From: Actinomycetota bacterium
GTDB taxonomy: Bacteria; Actinomycetota; Thermoleophilia; Solirubrobacterales; Solirubrobacteraceae
Length of the DNA: 47,211 nucleotides
Reading direction: 5' to 3'
Assembly (NCBI GenBank): GCA_016781085.1
Contig: JADDQZ010000016.1
Span: forward strand, 8,845-56,055
Numbering within the stretch: position 1 is the stretch's first letter; each line of letters opens with the position of its first letter. The notes beneath the pieces are model-generated. The model was given only the letters and a program-made list of their open reading frames with translations, searched no databases and had not been told where the DNA came from. Positions 35,145-43,633 of this stretch are shown piece after piece. Both the position numbers and the translations under genes were made by a program.

Positions 35145-36506
35145 GTGGCAGTTCAAGACGTCGTAACGATGGACAAGGTGGTGGCGCTGTGCAAGCGCCG
35201 CGGCCTGGTGTTTCCCGCTTCTGAGATTTACGGCGGCATCGCCAATACCTACGACTACGGCCATTACGGCGTGCTGCTCAAGCGCAACATCGTCGACGCG
35301 TGGTGGCAGGCGATGATCGAGGATCGCGACGACGTCGTCGCGCTCGACTCGGCGATCATCCAGCACCCGAAGACGTGGGCGGCTTCGGGCCACCTGGCGG
35401 GATTCACCGACCCACTGATCGACTGCCGCAAGTGCAAGAAACGCTTCCGCGCCGACCACGTCGAAGAGCTTTCCTGCGGCTTGAAGCCATCGAAGCATCC
35501 GGGCGAGCACAGCGAGTGCGACCTCACCGAGCAGCGCGAGTTCAACCTCATGTTCGAGACGACGGTCGGCCCCGTCAAAGAGGGCGGCACGACCGTCTAC
35601 CTGCGGCCGGAAACCGCTCAGGGCATCTTCCTCGACTTCAAGACCGTCCTCGGCTTCGCGCGGCGCAAGCCGCCTTTCGGCATCGCCCAAGTCGGCAAGT
35701 CGTTTCGCAACGAGATCACGCCCGGCAACTTCATCTTCCGCACGCTCGAGTTCGAGCAGATGGAGATGGAATTCTTCGTGCCCCCTGACGAGGCGCACCA
35801 GTGGTACGAGCACTGGCTGTCGGAGCGGATGCGCTGGTACACCGAGCTTGGGATTCGCTCGAGCCGACTGCGCCTGCGCGCTCACGACCCGGACGAGTTG
35901 TCGCACTACTCGTCGGGCACGAGCGACGTGGAATACCTCTTTCCCATCGGCTGGTCCGAGCTCGAAGGGGTCGCCAACCGCGGGAGCTTCGATCTCACCG
36001 CCCACGCGCAGCATTCCGGCGAGAAGCTGGAGTATTTCGATCAGCAGAGCGGTGAGCGCTACGTACCGCACGTCATCGAGCCGGCAGCCGGCGTCGGACG
36101 GGCAGTTCTGGCCGTCCTCTGCGACGCCTACGACGAGGACGAGATCGGCGGCGAGAAGCGCACTGTGCTCAAGTTGCATCCGCGCTTGGCGCCGGTCAAG
36201 GTCGCCATCCTGCCGCTCGTCAAAAAGGACGGCCAGCCCGAATTGGCGCGCGAGATCCAGAAGCTGCTGCGCCGCCGCTGGACGACGGAATACGACGAAG
36301 GCGGCTCCATCGGCAAGCGTTACCGCCGCCAAGACGAGATTGGCACCCCGTTCGGCGTGACCGTCGACCACCAGACCTTGCAGGACCGCACGGTGACGTT
36401 GCGAGACCGCGACACGCTCGAGCAGGCGCGAGTCGCAATCGATGATCTGATCGCGACGATCGACCAGCGCATGAATTCGCCGTGGCGATCTCCCAAGCCT
36501 GACTGA
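35145..36506 (+). CDS. glyS: glycyl-tRNA synthetase, dimeric type
   Basis: 453 residues, the alpha2-type class II enzyme. N-terminal KRRGLVFPASEIYGG, then NTYDYGHYGVLLKRNI (16 residues), a zinc-binding pair CRKCKKRF, LRPETAQGIF (motif 2 region), GKSFRNEITPGNFIFRT with FEQMEMEFF, and the motif 3 segment YVPHVIEPAAGVGRAVLA. The anticodon-binding domain is at about 345-445 (LAPVKVAILPLVKK). The GTG start fits the family. The J-domain gene starts one base after its stop, which points to coupling. Confidence 0.96.
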   Translation: MAVQDVVTMDKVVALCKRRGLVFPASEIYGGIANTYDYGHYGVLLKRNIVDAWWQAMIEDRDDVVALDSAIIQHPKTWAASGHLAGFTDPLIDCRKCKKRFRADHVEELSCGLKPSKHPGEHSECDLTEQREFNLMFETTVGPVKEGGTTVYLRPETAQGIFLDFKTVLGFARRKPPFGIAQVGKSFRNEITPGNFIFRTLEFEQMEMEFFVPPDEAHQWYEHWLSERMRWYTELGIRSSRLRLRAHDPDELSHYSSGTSDVEYLFPIGWSELEGVANRGSFDLTAHAQHSGEKLEYFDQQSGERYVPHVIEPAAGVGRAVLAVLCDAYDEDEIGGEKRTVLKLHPRLAPVKVAILPLVKKDGQPELAREIQKLLRRRWTTEYDEGGSIGKRYRRQDEIGTPFGVTVDHQTLQDRTVTLRDRDTLEQARVAIDDLIATIDQRMNSPWRSPKPD

Positions 36507-36507
36507 G

Positions 36508-37122
36508 ATGGAAGATCCCTTCGCGGTGCTCGGTGTCTCGCCGGGAGCAACGCCCGAAGAGCTTGCTGCGGCTTATCGCGACCTCGCCAAGCGCCACCAT
36601 CCTGACGTCGCGACGGACGACGGCAAGCGGATGCGCGCCATAAACGTCGCTTACGACTCCCTCCGCAATGCGCCGGCGCGACAGCCGCGAGCCGCTGCGG
36701 CGCCAGACCGCCAGCGCGAGCGGTCGCGTCACCGATCCGTCTTTCAGCCCGGCTCATGGCTTTCAGGCGATGTGCGGCGCCAGCTCGGACGAGAGCTGCT
36801 TGAAGCTCTGGCTCCTGGCGAGGACGTGCTCGTAGTGGCCGAGGCCTCGACTTGGGACAGCCCGAACGTGCGCCTGGCGGTGACGGACAGGCGGCTCCTG
36901 TGGCTGCGTGACGATGCGCCCGTCGCCCGCGTGCGCTTCCTGCGCTACTCCGTGCTCGAATCGATCGAGGACCGGGTCAATCGGCGCCGTCAAGGCGAGT
37001 TGCGCGTCAAACCGCGTGACGCCCGCACGATTTCGTTTGCGGCGATGAAGCCGGAAGCACTGCAAGCGGCGCTTCAGGAGATCCGCCCGCGGCTGCGTCA
37101 ACCGCAGTCGGCGGCTTCCTAG
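36508..37122 (+). CDS. J-domain protein with a C-terminal PH-like domain
   Basis: 204 residues. Residues 3-55 form a J-domain: PFAVLGVSPGATPEELAAAY with the invariant HPD (31-33) in KRHHPDVATDD. A basic linker follows (PRAAAAPDRQRERSRHRS). Residues 95-198 resemble a bacterial PH-like domain: LAPGEDVLVVAEAST, VRLAVTDRRLLWLRDD and VRFLRYSVLESIED, ending in a helix EALQAALQEIRPRL. J-domains stimulate DnaK; a PH-like domain would give a second binding site. No Gly/Phe or zinc region, so it is not DnaJ itself. It is one base after glyS. Confidence 0.85.
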   Translation: MEDPFAVLGVSPGATPEELAAAYRDLAKRHHPDVATDDGKRMRAINVAYDSLRNAPARQPRAAAAPDRQRERSRHRSVFQPGSWLSGDVRRQLGRELLEALAPGEDVLVVAEASTWDSPNVRLAVTDRRLLWLRDDAPVARVRFLRYSVLESIEDRVNRRRQGELRVKPRDARTISFAAMKPEALQAALQEIRPRLRQPQSAAS

Positions 37123-37124
37123 CC

Positions 37125-37151
37125 GGGGAGCCTCCAACCGGAGCTTCCCCA
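37125..37151. terminator. hairpin directly after the J-domain gene
   Basis: GGGGAGCCTCC and GGAGCTTCCCC pair with a loop AACC and two central mismatches, beginning two bases after the stop at 37122. There is no T run, so it is a possible terminator or RNA-end element. Confidence 0.35.
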
Positions 37152-37207
37152 GCCGGCTCCGCGTTCACAGCCGAACCGGCCACGGGAGCGAGGGGTCCCC
37201 CCAACGA

Positions 37208-37234
37208 CGAGGGGCGCCCGCCGGGCGCCCCTCG
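37208..37234. terminator. strong GC hairpin between convergent genes
   Basis: CGAGGGGCGCCC, loop GCC, GGGCGCCCCTCG makes a perfect 12-base-pair stem between the convergent J-domain and membrane-protein genes. No T run follows on either strand, so termination is likely but not classical. Confidence 0.6.
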
Positions 37235-37262
37235 AGGACAAGGAGATGTATCCCGGCTTGCG

Positions 37263-37769
37263 CTAGATCGCCGTGGTGGTGTCAGCGGTCCCGCTTGGCC
37301 CGCCGTTGGCTTCCGGGATGGAAGTGACGGTGCTGACCGGCGTCGTGGTTGCCGTCGTCGGCGACGTGTATTCGAACTCCTCTTCGGCGCCGAACAGCGC
37401 GTCGAGCGCCTTCTTGCGCAAGCCTTCGCTGACGCCGAGGGCTACCGCCGTGGCGATGATCGACAACATGATCAGGCGGCCGAGGCCGAAGCGCTTCTTG
37501 CGCTTGGGGCCTTCGCGCAGCGCCTCGCCTGCATCGCGCAGCGAATAAGTCGCCTTGCGCAAGTCCCGCTTGACGCGCTTGTCCTCGAACACCGCGCGAT
37601 GCGGGGCGCGCCCGTCACTGAGACGCGTGTAAGCGCTTCGCGAGGCCTTGAAGCCCTCGCTGAGGTTACGGCGCAGCTCAGGATCCTGCAGGAGGCGCTG
37701 AACGTACGGGCTCTGATTGAGCGCATACGCCAAAGCTCCTGTCTTGGCCGCCTTGCTTCTCGCTGCCAT
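37263..37769 (-). CDS. hypothetical single-pass membrane protein
   Basis: 168 residues from the ATG at 37769, with GAGGCAGGG upstream. The first 100 residues are basic and helical (LRRNLSEGFKASRSAYTRLSD, cut here; then KRVKRDLRKATYSLRDAGEA). One membrane helix follows (RLIMLSIIATAVALGVSEGL, about 100-119). The remainder is a Thr/Ser/Pro-rich tail (TTATTTPVSTVTSIPE). The open frame upstream to 38258 lies antisense to the phosphatase gene and is not coding. No family recognised. Confidence 0.65.
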   Translation of the reverse strand: MAARSKAAKTGALAYALNQSPYVQRLLQDPELRRNLSEGFKASRSAYTRLSDGRAPHRAVFEDKRVKRDLRKATYSLRDAGEALREGPKRKKRFGLGRLIMLSIIATAVALGVSEGLRKKALDALFGAEEEFEYTSPTTATTTPVSTVTSIPEANGGPSGTADTTTAI

Positions 37770-37867
37770 GCCCTGCCTCTCGTCGCGTCGGAAAACTGAA
37801 TCCCCACGAGCATACCCGGGCCGGCAGGACCAGGAAGCGCAAGAAGGCTCACGGGTATATTGAGGCG

Positions 37868-39592
37868 GTGAGCAAGCCTGGCGATCGTGCCGAGGTCGTC
37901 GAGCGAACCGGCGAAGAAGCCGCCCTCGTGGCTCTCCTGGAGGCCCCCAGCACCGAGGAAGCGACGCGCAATCTGCTCGCCCGCCTGGGGCGGCTGATCG
38001 ATGCCCGTTACGCGGTGCTGTGGACGCTCGACGAGGCTGCCGAGCTCCTGCGCTGGGCGGCGCATTGGGTAGCCGAGCCAGGAGTTGAGGCGCTCGCCAA
38101 CGCCAGCCAGCGCCTTTCCTTTCCGCGCGCGCAGGGCGTCCCCGGCCGCACATGGGACGCGGGACGCGTCGTATGGATTCCCGACGTCCTCGATCCGCAG
38201 TCGCACTTTGTGCGGTCACAGTCCGCCGCCGAAGTGAACTTGAACGCCGTAGCCGCAATCCCTATCTACGGCCGCCAGAGCTTTCTCGGCGTGGTGGAGC
38301 TCTTCGTCGAACAAGCTCCAGAGGAGCCGCCGGCGCTACATACGCTCAACACGATCGGCCAGATCCTCGGCGCCTACCTCGAGCGCCGTCGCGTCGAGCA
38401 GCGACTCGCCGCCAGTGAGGATCTGCGCACGGCGATGGTCAACGCTTCGCTGGATTGCGTGATCACCATCGACTGCGACAGCCGCATCATCGACTTCAAT
38501 CCCGCGGCCGAGCGGACTTTCGGACACTCCCGCGAGTATGCGGTCGGCTCGTCGATAGCCGACCTGATCATCCCACCCGAATACCGCGCGGCGCACTACA
38601 GCGCGATAGCGCGGGTGTGCGAGGGCGGTAAGTCGCGGCTCCTCGACCGCCGCATCGAGCTCGAAGCCATGCGCGGTGACGGGGTGCGCTTTCCGGTCGA
38701 GCTGACCCTGACGCGCATCGACCGCCCGGAGAAGCCGCTGTTCGTCGGCTTCTTGCGCGACATCACCGAGCGTCAGCAGACCCAGAAGTCGCTGGCGCAG
38801 TTGCTCCAACGTGAGCAGGAGGCGCGCGTGCGAGCCGAGCAAGCCGAGCAACGCGCTCGCCGGATCGCCGCAACGCTGCAACGCAGCCTGCTGCCACCGG
38901 TCCTGCCGGCGATTGCAGGCCTCGACATCGCCGCGGGCTTCCACGCCGGCGGTGAGGGGACGGAAGTCGGCGGTGACTTCTACGACATCTTCGCGACCGG
39001 TCCCCACAGCTGGTCTTGGGTGATCGGCGATGTGTGCGGCAAAGGCGCTGAAGCGGCGTCGCTGACGGCACTCGCGCGCTACACGATCCGCGCCGCGACA
39101 ATCCACGAGCCGGAGCCCAGTGACGTCTTACGCGTCCTCAACGATGCGTTGCTCCGCGAACAGCCCGCCAGCGGGTTCCTCACCGCGATCATGGGTCGGC
39201 TGGACTTGTCGGGTTCCTCGGCACGGATGTCGGTCGCCATCGGCGGGCACCCCCCGCTCCTGATTCTGCGCGCCGACGGAGAAGTGGAAGGAATCGGACC
39301 ATCGGGAACCCTGCTGGGCGCGATCCCCGAGCCCAAGCTCGTCGACTCCGAAGTCGTCCTCGAGCGCGGTGACACCGTCGTCGCCTACACGGACGGAGTC
39401 ATCGAAGCGCGCGTCGGCGATGGGCGCCTGGAGCTCGAAGGCTTGATCGAAGTGCTCCGCGGGCGCAAGGGTGCTCGTGCGACGGAGATCGGGCGCGCGA
39501 TCGAAGAAGCCGCAGTCGGAACGGTTCGCCGGGCAACCGACGACGACGTCGCGTTCCTGATCATCCGCTTGCGCGACGATCAGCCTGTTTGA
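37868..39592 (+). CDS. GAF-PAS-SpoIIE (PP2C) phosphatase
   Basis: 574 residues. A GAF domain spans about 20-165 (ARYAVLWTLDEAAELLRW, then AAIPIYGRQSFLGVVELF). A PAS domain spans about 178-300 (VITIDCDSRIIDFNPAAERTF, cut, then FVGFLRDITERQQ). A short coiled coil (LLQREQEARVRAEQAEQ) leads to the SpoIIE/PP2C domain, with the metal-binding Asp in VGGDFYDIF (about 364-372), GDVCGKGAEAA (about 385) and YTDGVIEAR (about 507). Such proteins dephosphorylate anti-anti-sigma factors in stress or developmental switches. No partner anti-sigma gene is near. GTG start at 37868. Confidence 0.93.
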   Translation: MSKPGDRAEVVERTGEEAALVALLEAPSTEEATRNLLARLGRLIDARYAVLWTLDEAAELLRWAAHWVAEPGVEALANASQRLSFPRAQGVPGRTWDAGRVVWIPDVLDPQSHFVRSQSAAEVNLNAVAAIPIYGRQSFLGVVELFVEQAPEEPPALHTLNTIGQILGAYLERRRVEQRLAASEDLRTAMVNASLDCVITIDCDSRIIDFNPAAERTFGHSREYAVGSSIADLIIPPEYRAAHYSAIARVCEGGKSRLLDRRIELEAMRGDGVRFPVELTLTRIDRPEKPLFVGFLRDITERQQTQKSLAQLLQREQEARVRAEQAEQRARRIAATLQRSLLPPVLPAIAGLDIAAGFHAGGEGTEVGGDFYDIFATGPHSWSWVIGDVCGKGAEAASLTALARYTIRAATIHEPEPSDVLRVLNDALLREQPASGFLTAIMGRLDLSGSSARMSVAIGGHPPLLILRADGEVEGIGPSGTLLGAIPEPKLVDSEVVLERGDTVVAYTDGVIEARVGDGRLELEGLIEVLRGRKGARATEIGRAIEEAAVGTVRRATDDDVAFLIIRLRDDQPV

Positions 39593-39747
39593 CCGGCTCG
39601 TCGAGTTCGCCACGCGGGCGCCCTGCGCGACTCTCAAGGCGTTGAAATCGTCAAGAGCGCAGAACTGTCGCGGACGACTCAGGGTGACTCGCCAGCCGAC
39701 GTGACTTGACAGCACAAGCGGCGATACGTGGACACCAGAGCGGCTTT

Positions 39748-40424
39748 CTACCTGAGTTCGCTGAAGCGTTCGACTTCGCGGATCGGCCCCGAGACGATGA
39801 TTACGTCGCCTTCTTGGATGACGGAGTCGGCGGTGGCGTACGTGAAGGCTTGACCGGTGCGCTTGACGCCGACGACGGTGACGCCGTGCTTGGAGCGGAC
39901 GTGAGCGTCGCCCAGTGTCAGCCCGAGGAGCCCGGCCGGTGGGTTGGTCTTGACCATGGCGAACCCGTCGTCGAACTCGATGTAATCGAGCATGCGGCCG
40001 CGTACGAGGTGCGCGACGCGTTTGCCCATGTCGTGCTCGGGGCGGACGACGTGATGGACGCCAAGTTGGGTAAGGATGCGCGCGTGCGAGTGACTGATCG
40101 CCTTCGCCCAGAGTTACGAACGCCCATTCCTAGAACAGCCGAAGTGGTGAGGATGCTGGCTTCCAGGTGAGTGCCGATGGCGATGACGACGCGGTCGAAC
40201 TCGTCGACGCCGAGTTGTCTGAGCGCTTCCTCGTCGGTCGAGTCGGCCTGCACCACGTGGGTAAGGCGTCCGGCGAGGGCGGCAACGTTTCGTTCGTCGG
40301 AGTCGATTCCAAGCACTTCGACATCGGTGTCCGCGAGTTCGAGCGCCAGCGACGTGCCGAACCGTCCCAAGCCGATGACGACAGCTCCGCTCGTGCCGCG
40401 GTCGCGGTCGCGGTCTTCAGCCAA
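39748..40424 (-). pseudogene. trkA: TrkA/KtrA-type potassium-channel NAD-binding subunit, frameshifted
   Basis: TTG start at 40424. The N-terminal part (VVIGLGRFGTSLALELADTD ... ADSTDEEALRQLGVDEFDRVVIAIG, split) is a TrkA-N Rossmann domain. After VRN the frame is lost and resumes one frame over as LWAKAISHSHARILTQLG, leading to GKRVAHLV and a complete TrkA-C domain (LGDAHVRSKHGVTVVGVKRTG) ending at 39748. One missing C near 40113-40115 (AACCTCTGG read as AACTCTGG) explains it. Repaired, it would give about 225 residues, normal for the family. It may be a true inactivating mutation or a sequencing error. The start overlaps the end of trkH. Confidence 0.85.
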
Positions 40425-41801
40425 TGATGGGCCTGCTTTCCGGAAGTAGGTAGCGACGTTGACGGTCCCGCATGGCGAGCGCTGATACCAGCGTCACCGG
40501 GCCGATCCGCCCGAGGAACATGAGGACGATCAGCACCACTTGTCCGGCTGCTGGCAGGTCCGCGGTTATTCCCGTGGACAACCCGACCGTCGCGAACGCG
40601 GAGACGACTTCGAACAAGATCTGATCTGTGCTGAGGCCCGTCATCTCGACGAGCACGAGCGTGGCTCCCATCACGGCGGCAACCGACAGCAAAGCGACGG
40701 TCAGCGCTTGGCGCACTGCTCGCGGGTCCAAGCGCCGGTCGAAAGCGTTGACGCTCGTTTCGCCTCGGACTTCGGCGTAGATAGCGAAGAACAGCAACGC
40801 GAATGTCGTGACCTTGATGCCCCCGGCGGTACCGGCGGAACCGCCGCCGATGACATCAGCACGTCCATGCCGAGCAGGGTGCCGGGACTAAGCTCCGCCA
40901 CGTCCAACGTATTGAATCCGGCGGTTCGGGCGTTCACCGACGCGAAGAAGGCGGCGAGAAGCCGTGTTGGCGGCTCCAAGCCGGCGAGCGTGGCGGCGTT
41001 GCGCCATTCGCTTGCCGCCACGAACACAGTGCCGAGCGTGAGCAGTATCGCCGTCATCGACAGCGTGATCTTGGTGTGGACGCTCCAGCGCGACGGGCGG
41101 CGCAACTGGCGGCGTAGCTCGAAAAGCACCGGGAAGCCGAGTCCTCCCGCGATGATCGCTCCGGCAATCGGGAGGTTGATCCACGGGTCTGCGACAAAGC
41201 GGACCAGGTTGTCGGCGTACAAGCCGAAGCCGGCGTTGTTGAACGCCGACACGGCATGAAAGACGCCGAGATGAAACGCGTGCCCGAACGGCTCGTCGTA
41301 GCCGATCACGAATCGCCCCGTGAGCAAAGCGGCGGTGATGCTTTCGAAGATCAAGCTGACCTTCGCTACCCCGATCAGAACGCTGCGGACGTCCCCGATG
41401 CCGATGGTCTTGGTCTCCGTCGCCGTCGTGAGCCTTGAACGCAGCCCCATGCGCCGGGCGATCAGCAACCCGAGCAACGACGCGAAAGTCATGATCCCGA
41501 AGCCGCCGATCTGAATCGAAGCGAGGATCACCGCTTCCCCGAACCCGGACCAGTAGCTCGCCGTGTCAACGACGACCAGTCCTGTGACGCAGACCGCGCT
41601 CGTCGCCGTGAACAACGCTTCCAAGAACGTGGCACCGCCCTCTCCTGCGCGTGCGATCGGCAGCAGGAGCAGCGAAGTCGAGACCATGACGGCAGCCGCG
41701 AAGCCCGCGACGACGATCTGGGCCGGTTGATGAACCCGACGCGCATGGGTGCGTGCCAGGACCTGTCCCGCGTCACGCCGTCGGCTGATGGCCTTCCTCA
41801 C
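40417..41801 (-). pseudogene. trkH: TrkH/KtrB-type potassium transporter membrane subunit, frameshifted
   Basis: The first part runs from a GTG at 41801 to LGMDVLM with normal membrane segments and filter loops TSAVCVTGLVVV, HAVSAFNNAGFGL and SVNARTAGFNTLD. The reading frame is then lost and resumes one frame over as IGGGSAGTAGGIKVTTFALLFF, continuing to the fourth loop SAFATVGLSTG and the end at 40417. A missing T near 40852-40854 (ATGTTCATC read as ATGTCATC) accounts for it; the repaired protein is about 461 residues, normal. All four selectivity loops survive. Confidence 0.85.
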
Positions 41802-41950
41802 GGGGACGCGACGATAGCCTTCGCGCGGGCCCTGAGCCGGTCAAAACGACGCAGCCGAATCCTGCGAGCTCTCCGCGAGAGAACGGCAGCCATCCGTCTC
41901 CGGCGGACGCATCCACCGCGGAACGGCCTCCACACCCAGCGGGCAGCGGC

Positions 41951-43105
41951 CTAAGCGCCCGCTACCTGCGGAGCACGCCCGGGCGGCGCGACCGAAGCGC
42001 GTCGCTGAGGCGCGGCCGGCTGGGCCGCCGGAGCCCCCGGGGTACCGGCCGGGGCTATGGAAGCAGTGCCCGTCGCGGGGCGCTCGACGATGGCTGGGTC
42101 GAAGTCCAGCGGCTTTTCTGTCGGGTGGCCGAAGTAGTAACCCTGTCCGTAATCCACTCCCAGCCCGCGCACGGTCTGAAACTCCTGCACCCGCTCGATT
42201 CCTTCTGCGACGACTTTGGTTCCCAGTTCGTGAGCGGATTCGACCAGCGCTCCGACGAGGCGGCGCCGGGCAACCGACTTCTCCAGGTTCGAGATAAGGG
42301 CGATGTCCAGCTTGGCGACGTCTGGCTTGATCGCTTCCAAGCAGGCGAGGGACTGTGCGCTTCCGGACAAGTCGTCAAGCGCGATCGAGCCGCCCTGCTC
42401 GCGGTGTACGGCGGCCAGTTCCACCAGCATCTTGAGATCGCCGAAGCGCTCCGCCGCGACGAACTCTATGCACAAGGATTGCGGCTTACCACCGAGGCGC
42501 TCGAGCACCGGCCATGTGCCGTTGATCGACCCCTGCATGTCGACCACGCCACGCGGGTCGAGGTTGACGAACAGCATCTCGTCCTCGCGCAGAAGCGGCA
42601 CGCCGACTTCTAGCGCGGTCAGGCGCGCTTTGCGATCGAAGGAGTAGATGGCATCGTGAGCTTCCGCCGCCGTCACGAGCTCCTCGCCACGCAACTCGAC
42701 GTTTCCGAGCTTGCCGCGCATGAGCACTTCGCGCCCCACTACCTTGCCGGACGCGAAGTCGACGATCGGCTGGAAATGCGGCACCCAATCTCCGTGCGAG
42801 AGAAATTCCGGGAACCACTCCGTCTGTTTACGCGCCAGAACCTTCGTCGAAGGCATCGGCAGCGCAAGCTCGTCGCCGAGGCTGACCGCGAACAATCCCG
42901 CGCGCTCGGCAACCGACAGCGTCTCCAGCAGCGACTTCAGGCGCTCCTCCCAGTCTGGTCCCGTCACTTCCAGCCCGTCGCCCATGACGTCGGAGCGCCC
43001 GCCACCGTCGGGACCGAGATGCGGCACGAGCTTGGCGAGAACCGAAGGCCGGTTCGAAAGCAGGCGTACACCGGTTACGGCTTGGGGGAAAGCAGACGAG
43101 CTCAT
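41951..43105 (-). CDS. EAL-domain protein (c-di-GMP phosphodiesterase-like)
   Basis: 384 residues. The EAL barrel spans about 108-335 after a region of unknown type. The motif is EVLMR (126-130, E-x-L-x-R). The ligands and catalytic residues all seem present: Asn181, Glu214, Asp244 and Asp245, Lys265, Glu301 and Gln321 (GQGYYFGHP). Loop 6 is changed: DDFGTG is DDLSGS, and the usual Glu three residues after Glu214 is Ala. Activity is therefore uncertain; the protein may bind c-di-GMP as a sensor. A Pro/Ala-rich tail of about 50 residues ends it. ATG start at 43105. Confidence 0.88.
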   Translation of the reverse strand: MSSSAFPQAVTGVRLLSNRPSVLAKLVPHLGPDGGGRSDVMGDGLEVTGPDWEERLKSLLETLSVAERAGLFAVSLGDELALPMPSTKVLARKQTEWFPEFLSHGDWVPHFQPIVDFASGKVVGREVLMRGKLGNVELRGEELVTAAEAHDAIYSFDRKARLTALEVGVPLLREDEMLFVNLDPRGVVDMQGSINGTWPVLERLGGKPQSLCIEFVAAERFGDLKMLVELAAVHREQGGSIALDDLSGSAQSLACLEAIKPDVAKLDIALISNLEKSVARRRLVGALVESAHELGTKVVAEGIERVQEFQTVRGLGVDYGQGYYFGHPTEKPLDFDPAIVERPATGTASIAPAGTPGAPAAQPAAPQRRASVAPPGRAPQVAGA

Positions 43106-43200
43106 CTCTTTTCCCGAAATCGGCCGCTGAGCCTCTCGCCTTTACGACTTCTTTGCAACCGGGCAGGATTCCATTACCGAAAACCCCCGCCCTGAGCTTT

Positions 43201-43464
43201 CTAGGCGTGGAGCGCGGCCTGCTCTTGCGCCGTGGGAAAAGCCCATGCCGATTGCCGGCGCCGCTCCTGCCGGAACACGAACCGCATCTGACGCGGCGGG
43301 CGCAGCCCCTCGGGATGATCGGGCCGGAACGTCGGACAGGGCTCCGGCAGTGAAAGCGCGCACAAGGTGTTGCAATAGAAGAAGCACTGCTCGCACGAAA
43401 CCTTGCTCGCCTTCGGTGCACGCTGCTTGACCGATCCAGCCAACTCGCCGACTCCCTTCGCCAC
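43201..43464 (-). CDS. small Cys-rich protein, hypothetical
   Basis: About 87 residues from a GTG at 43464 (a TTG at 43470 is also open). CEQCFFYCNTLCALSLPEPC has five Cys in 20 residues, spaced C-x2-C-x3-C-x3-C-x7-C, followed by TFRPDHPEGLRPPRQMRFVF. The Cys pattern suggests zinc or iron-sulfur binding, but I do not recognise a family. No ribosome site is obvious. It is divergent from the oxidoreductase gene with 169 bases between and 95 bases upstream of the EAL gene on the same strand. Confidence 0.5.
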   Translation of the reverse strand: MAKGVGELAGSVKQRAPKASKVSCEQCFFYCNTLCALSLPEPCPTFRPDHPEGLRPPRQMRFVFRQERRRQSAWAFPTAQEQAALHA

Positions 43465-43633
43465 TTGCAAATCTCAGGACGTGGAGAAGCAAAGCGCGAC
43501 GGCCACCTAACTGCGACCGGACGAACCCGCAAATGGCGAGGTTTCCCTTTGGATCCCGCAAACAGGCGGTTTTGATGCTCATTTCTAGCGCTTTGCGGAC
43601 AATTAGCCCGCTCCTTGCGTACGTTTTGAGGCG

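Noticed and set aside
35088-36371. 427-residue minus-strand frame opposite glyS
   Set aside because: Antisense to a certain tRNA synthetase gene; composition of a shadow frame.
40398-40415. Tandem (gcggtc)3 repeat as a possible phase-variation tract
   Set aside because: It is a hexamer repeat that keeps frame (Asp-Arg repeats at the trkA N-terminus) and is too short; the frameshifts lie elsewhere.
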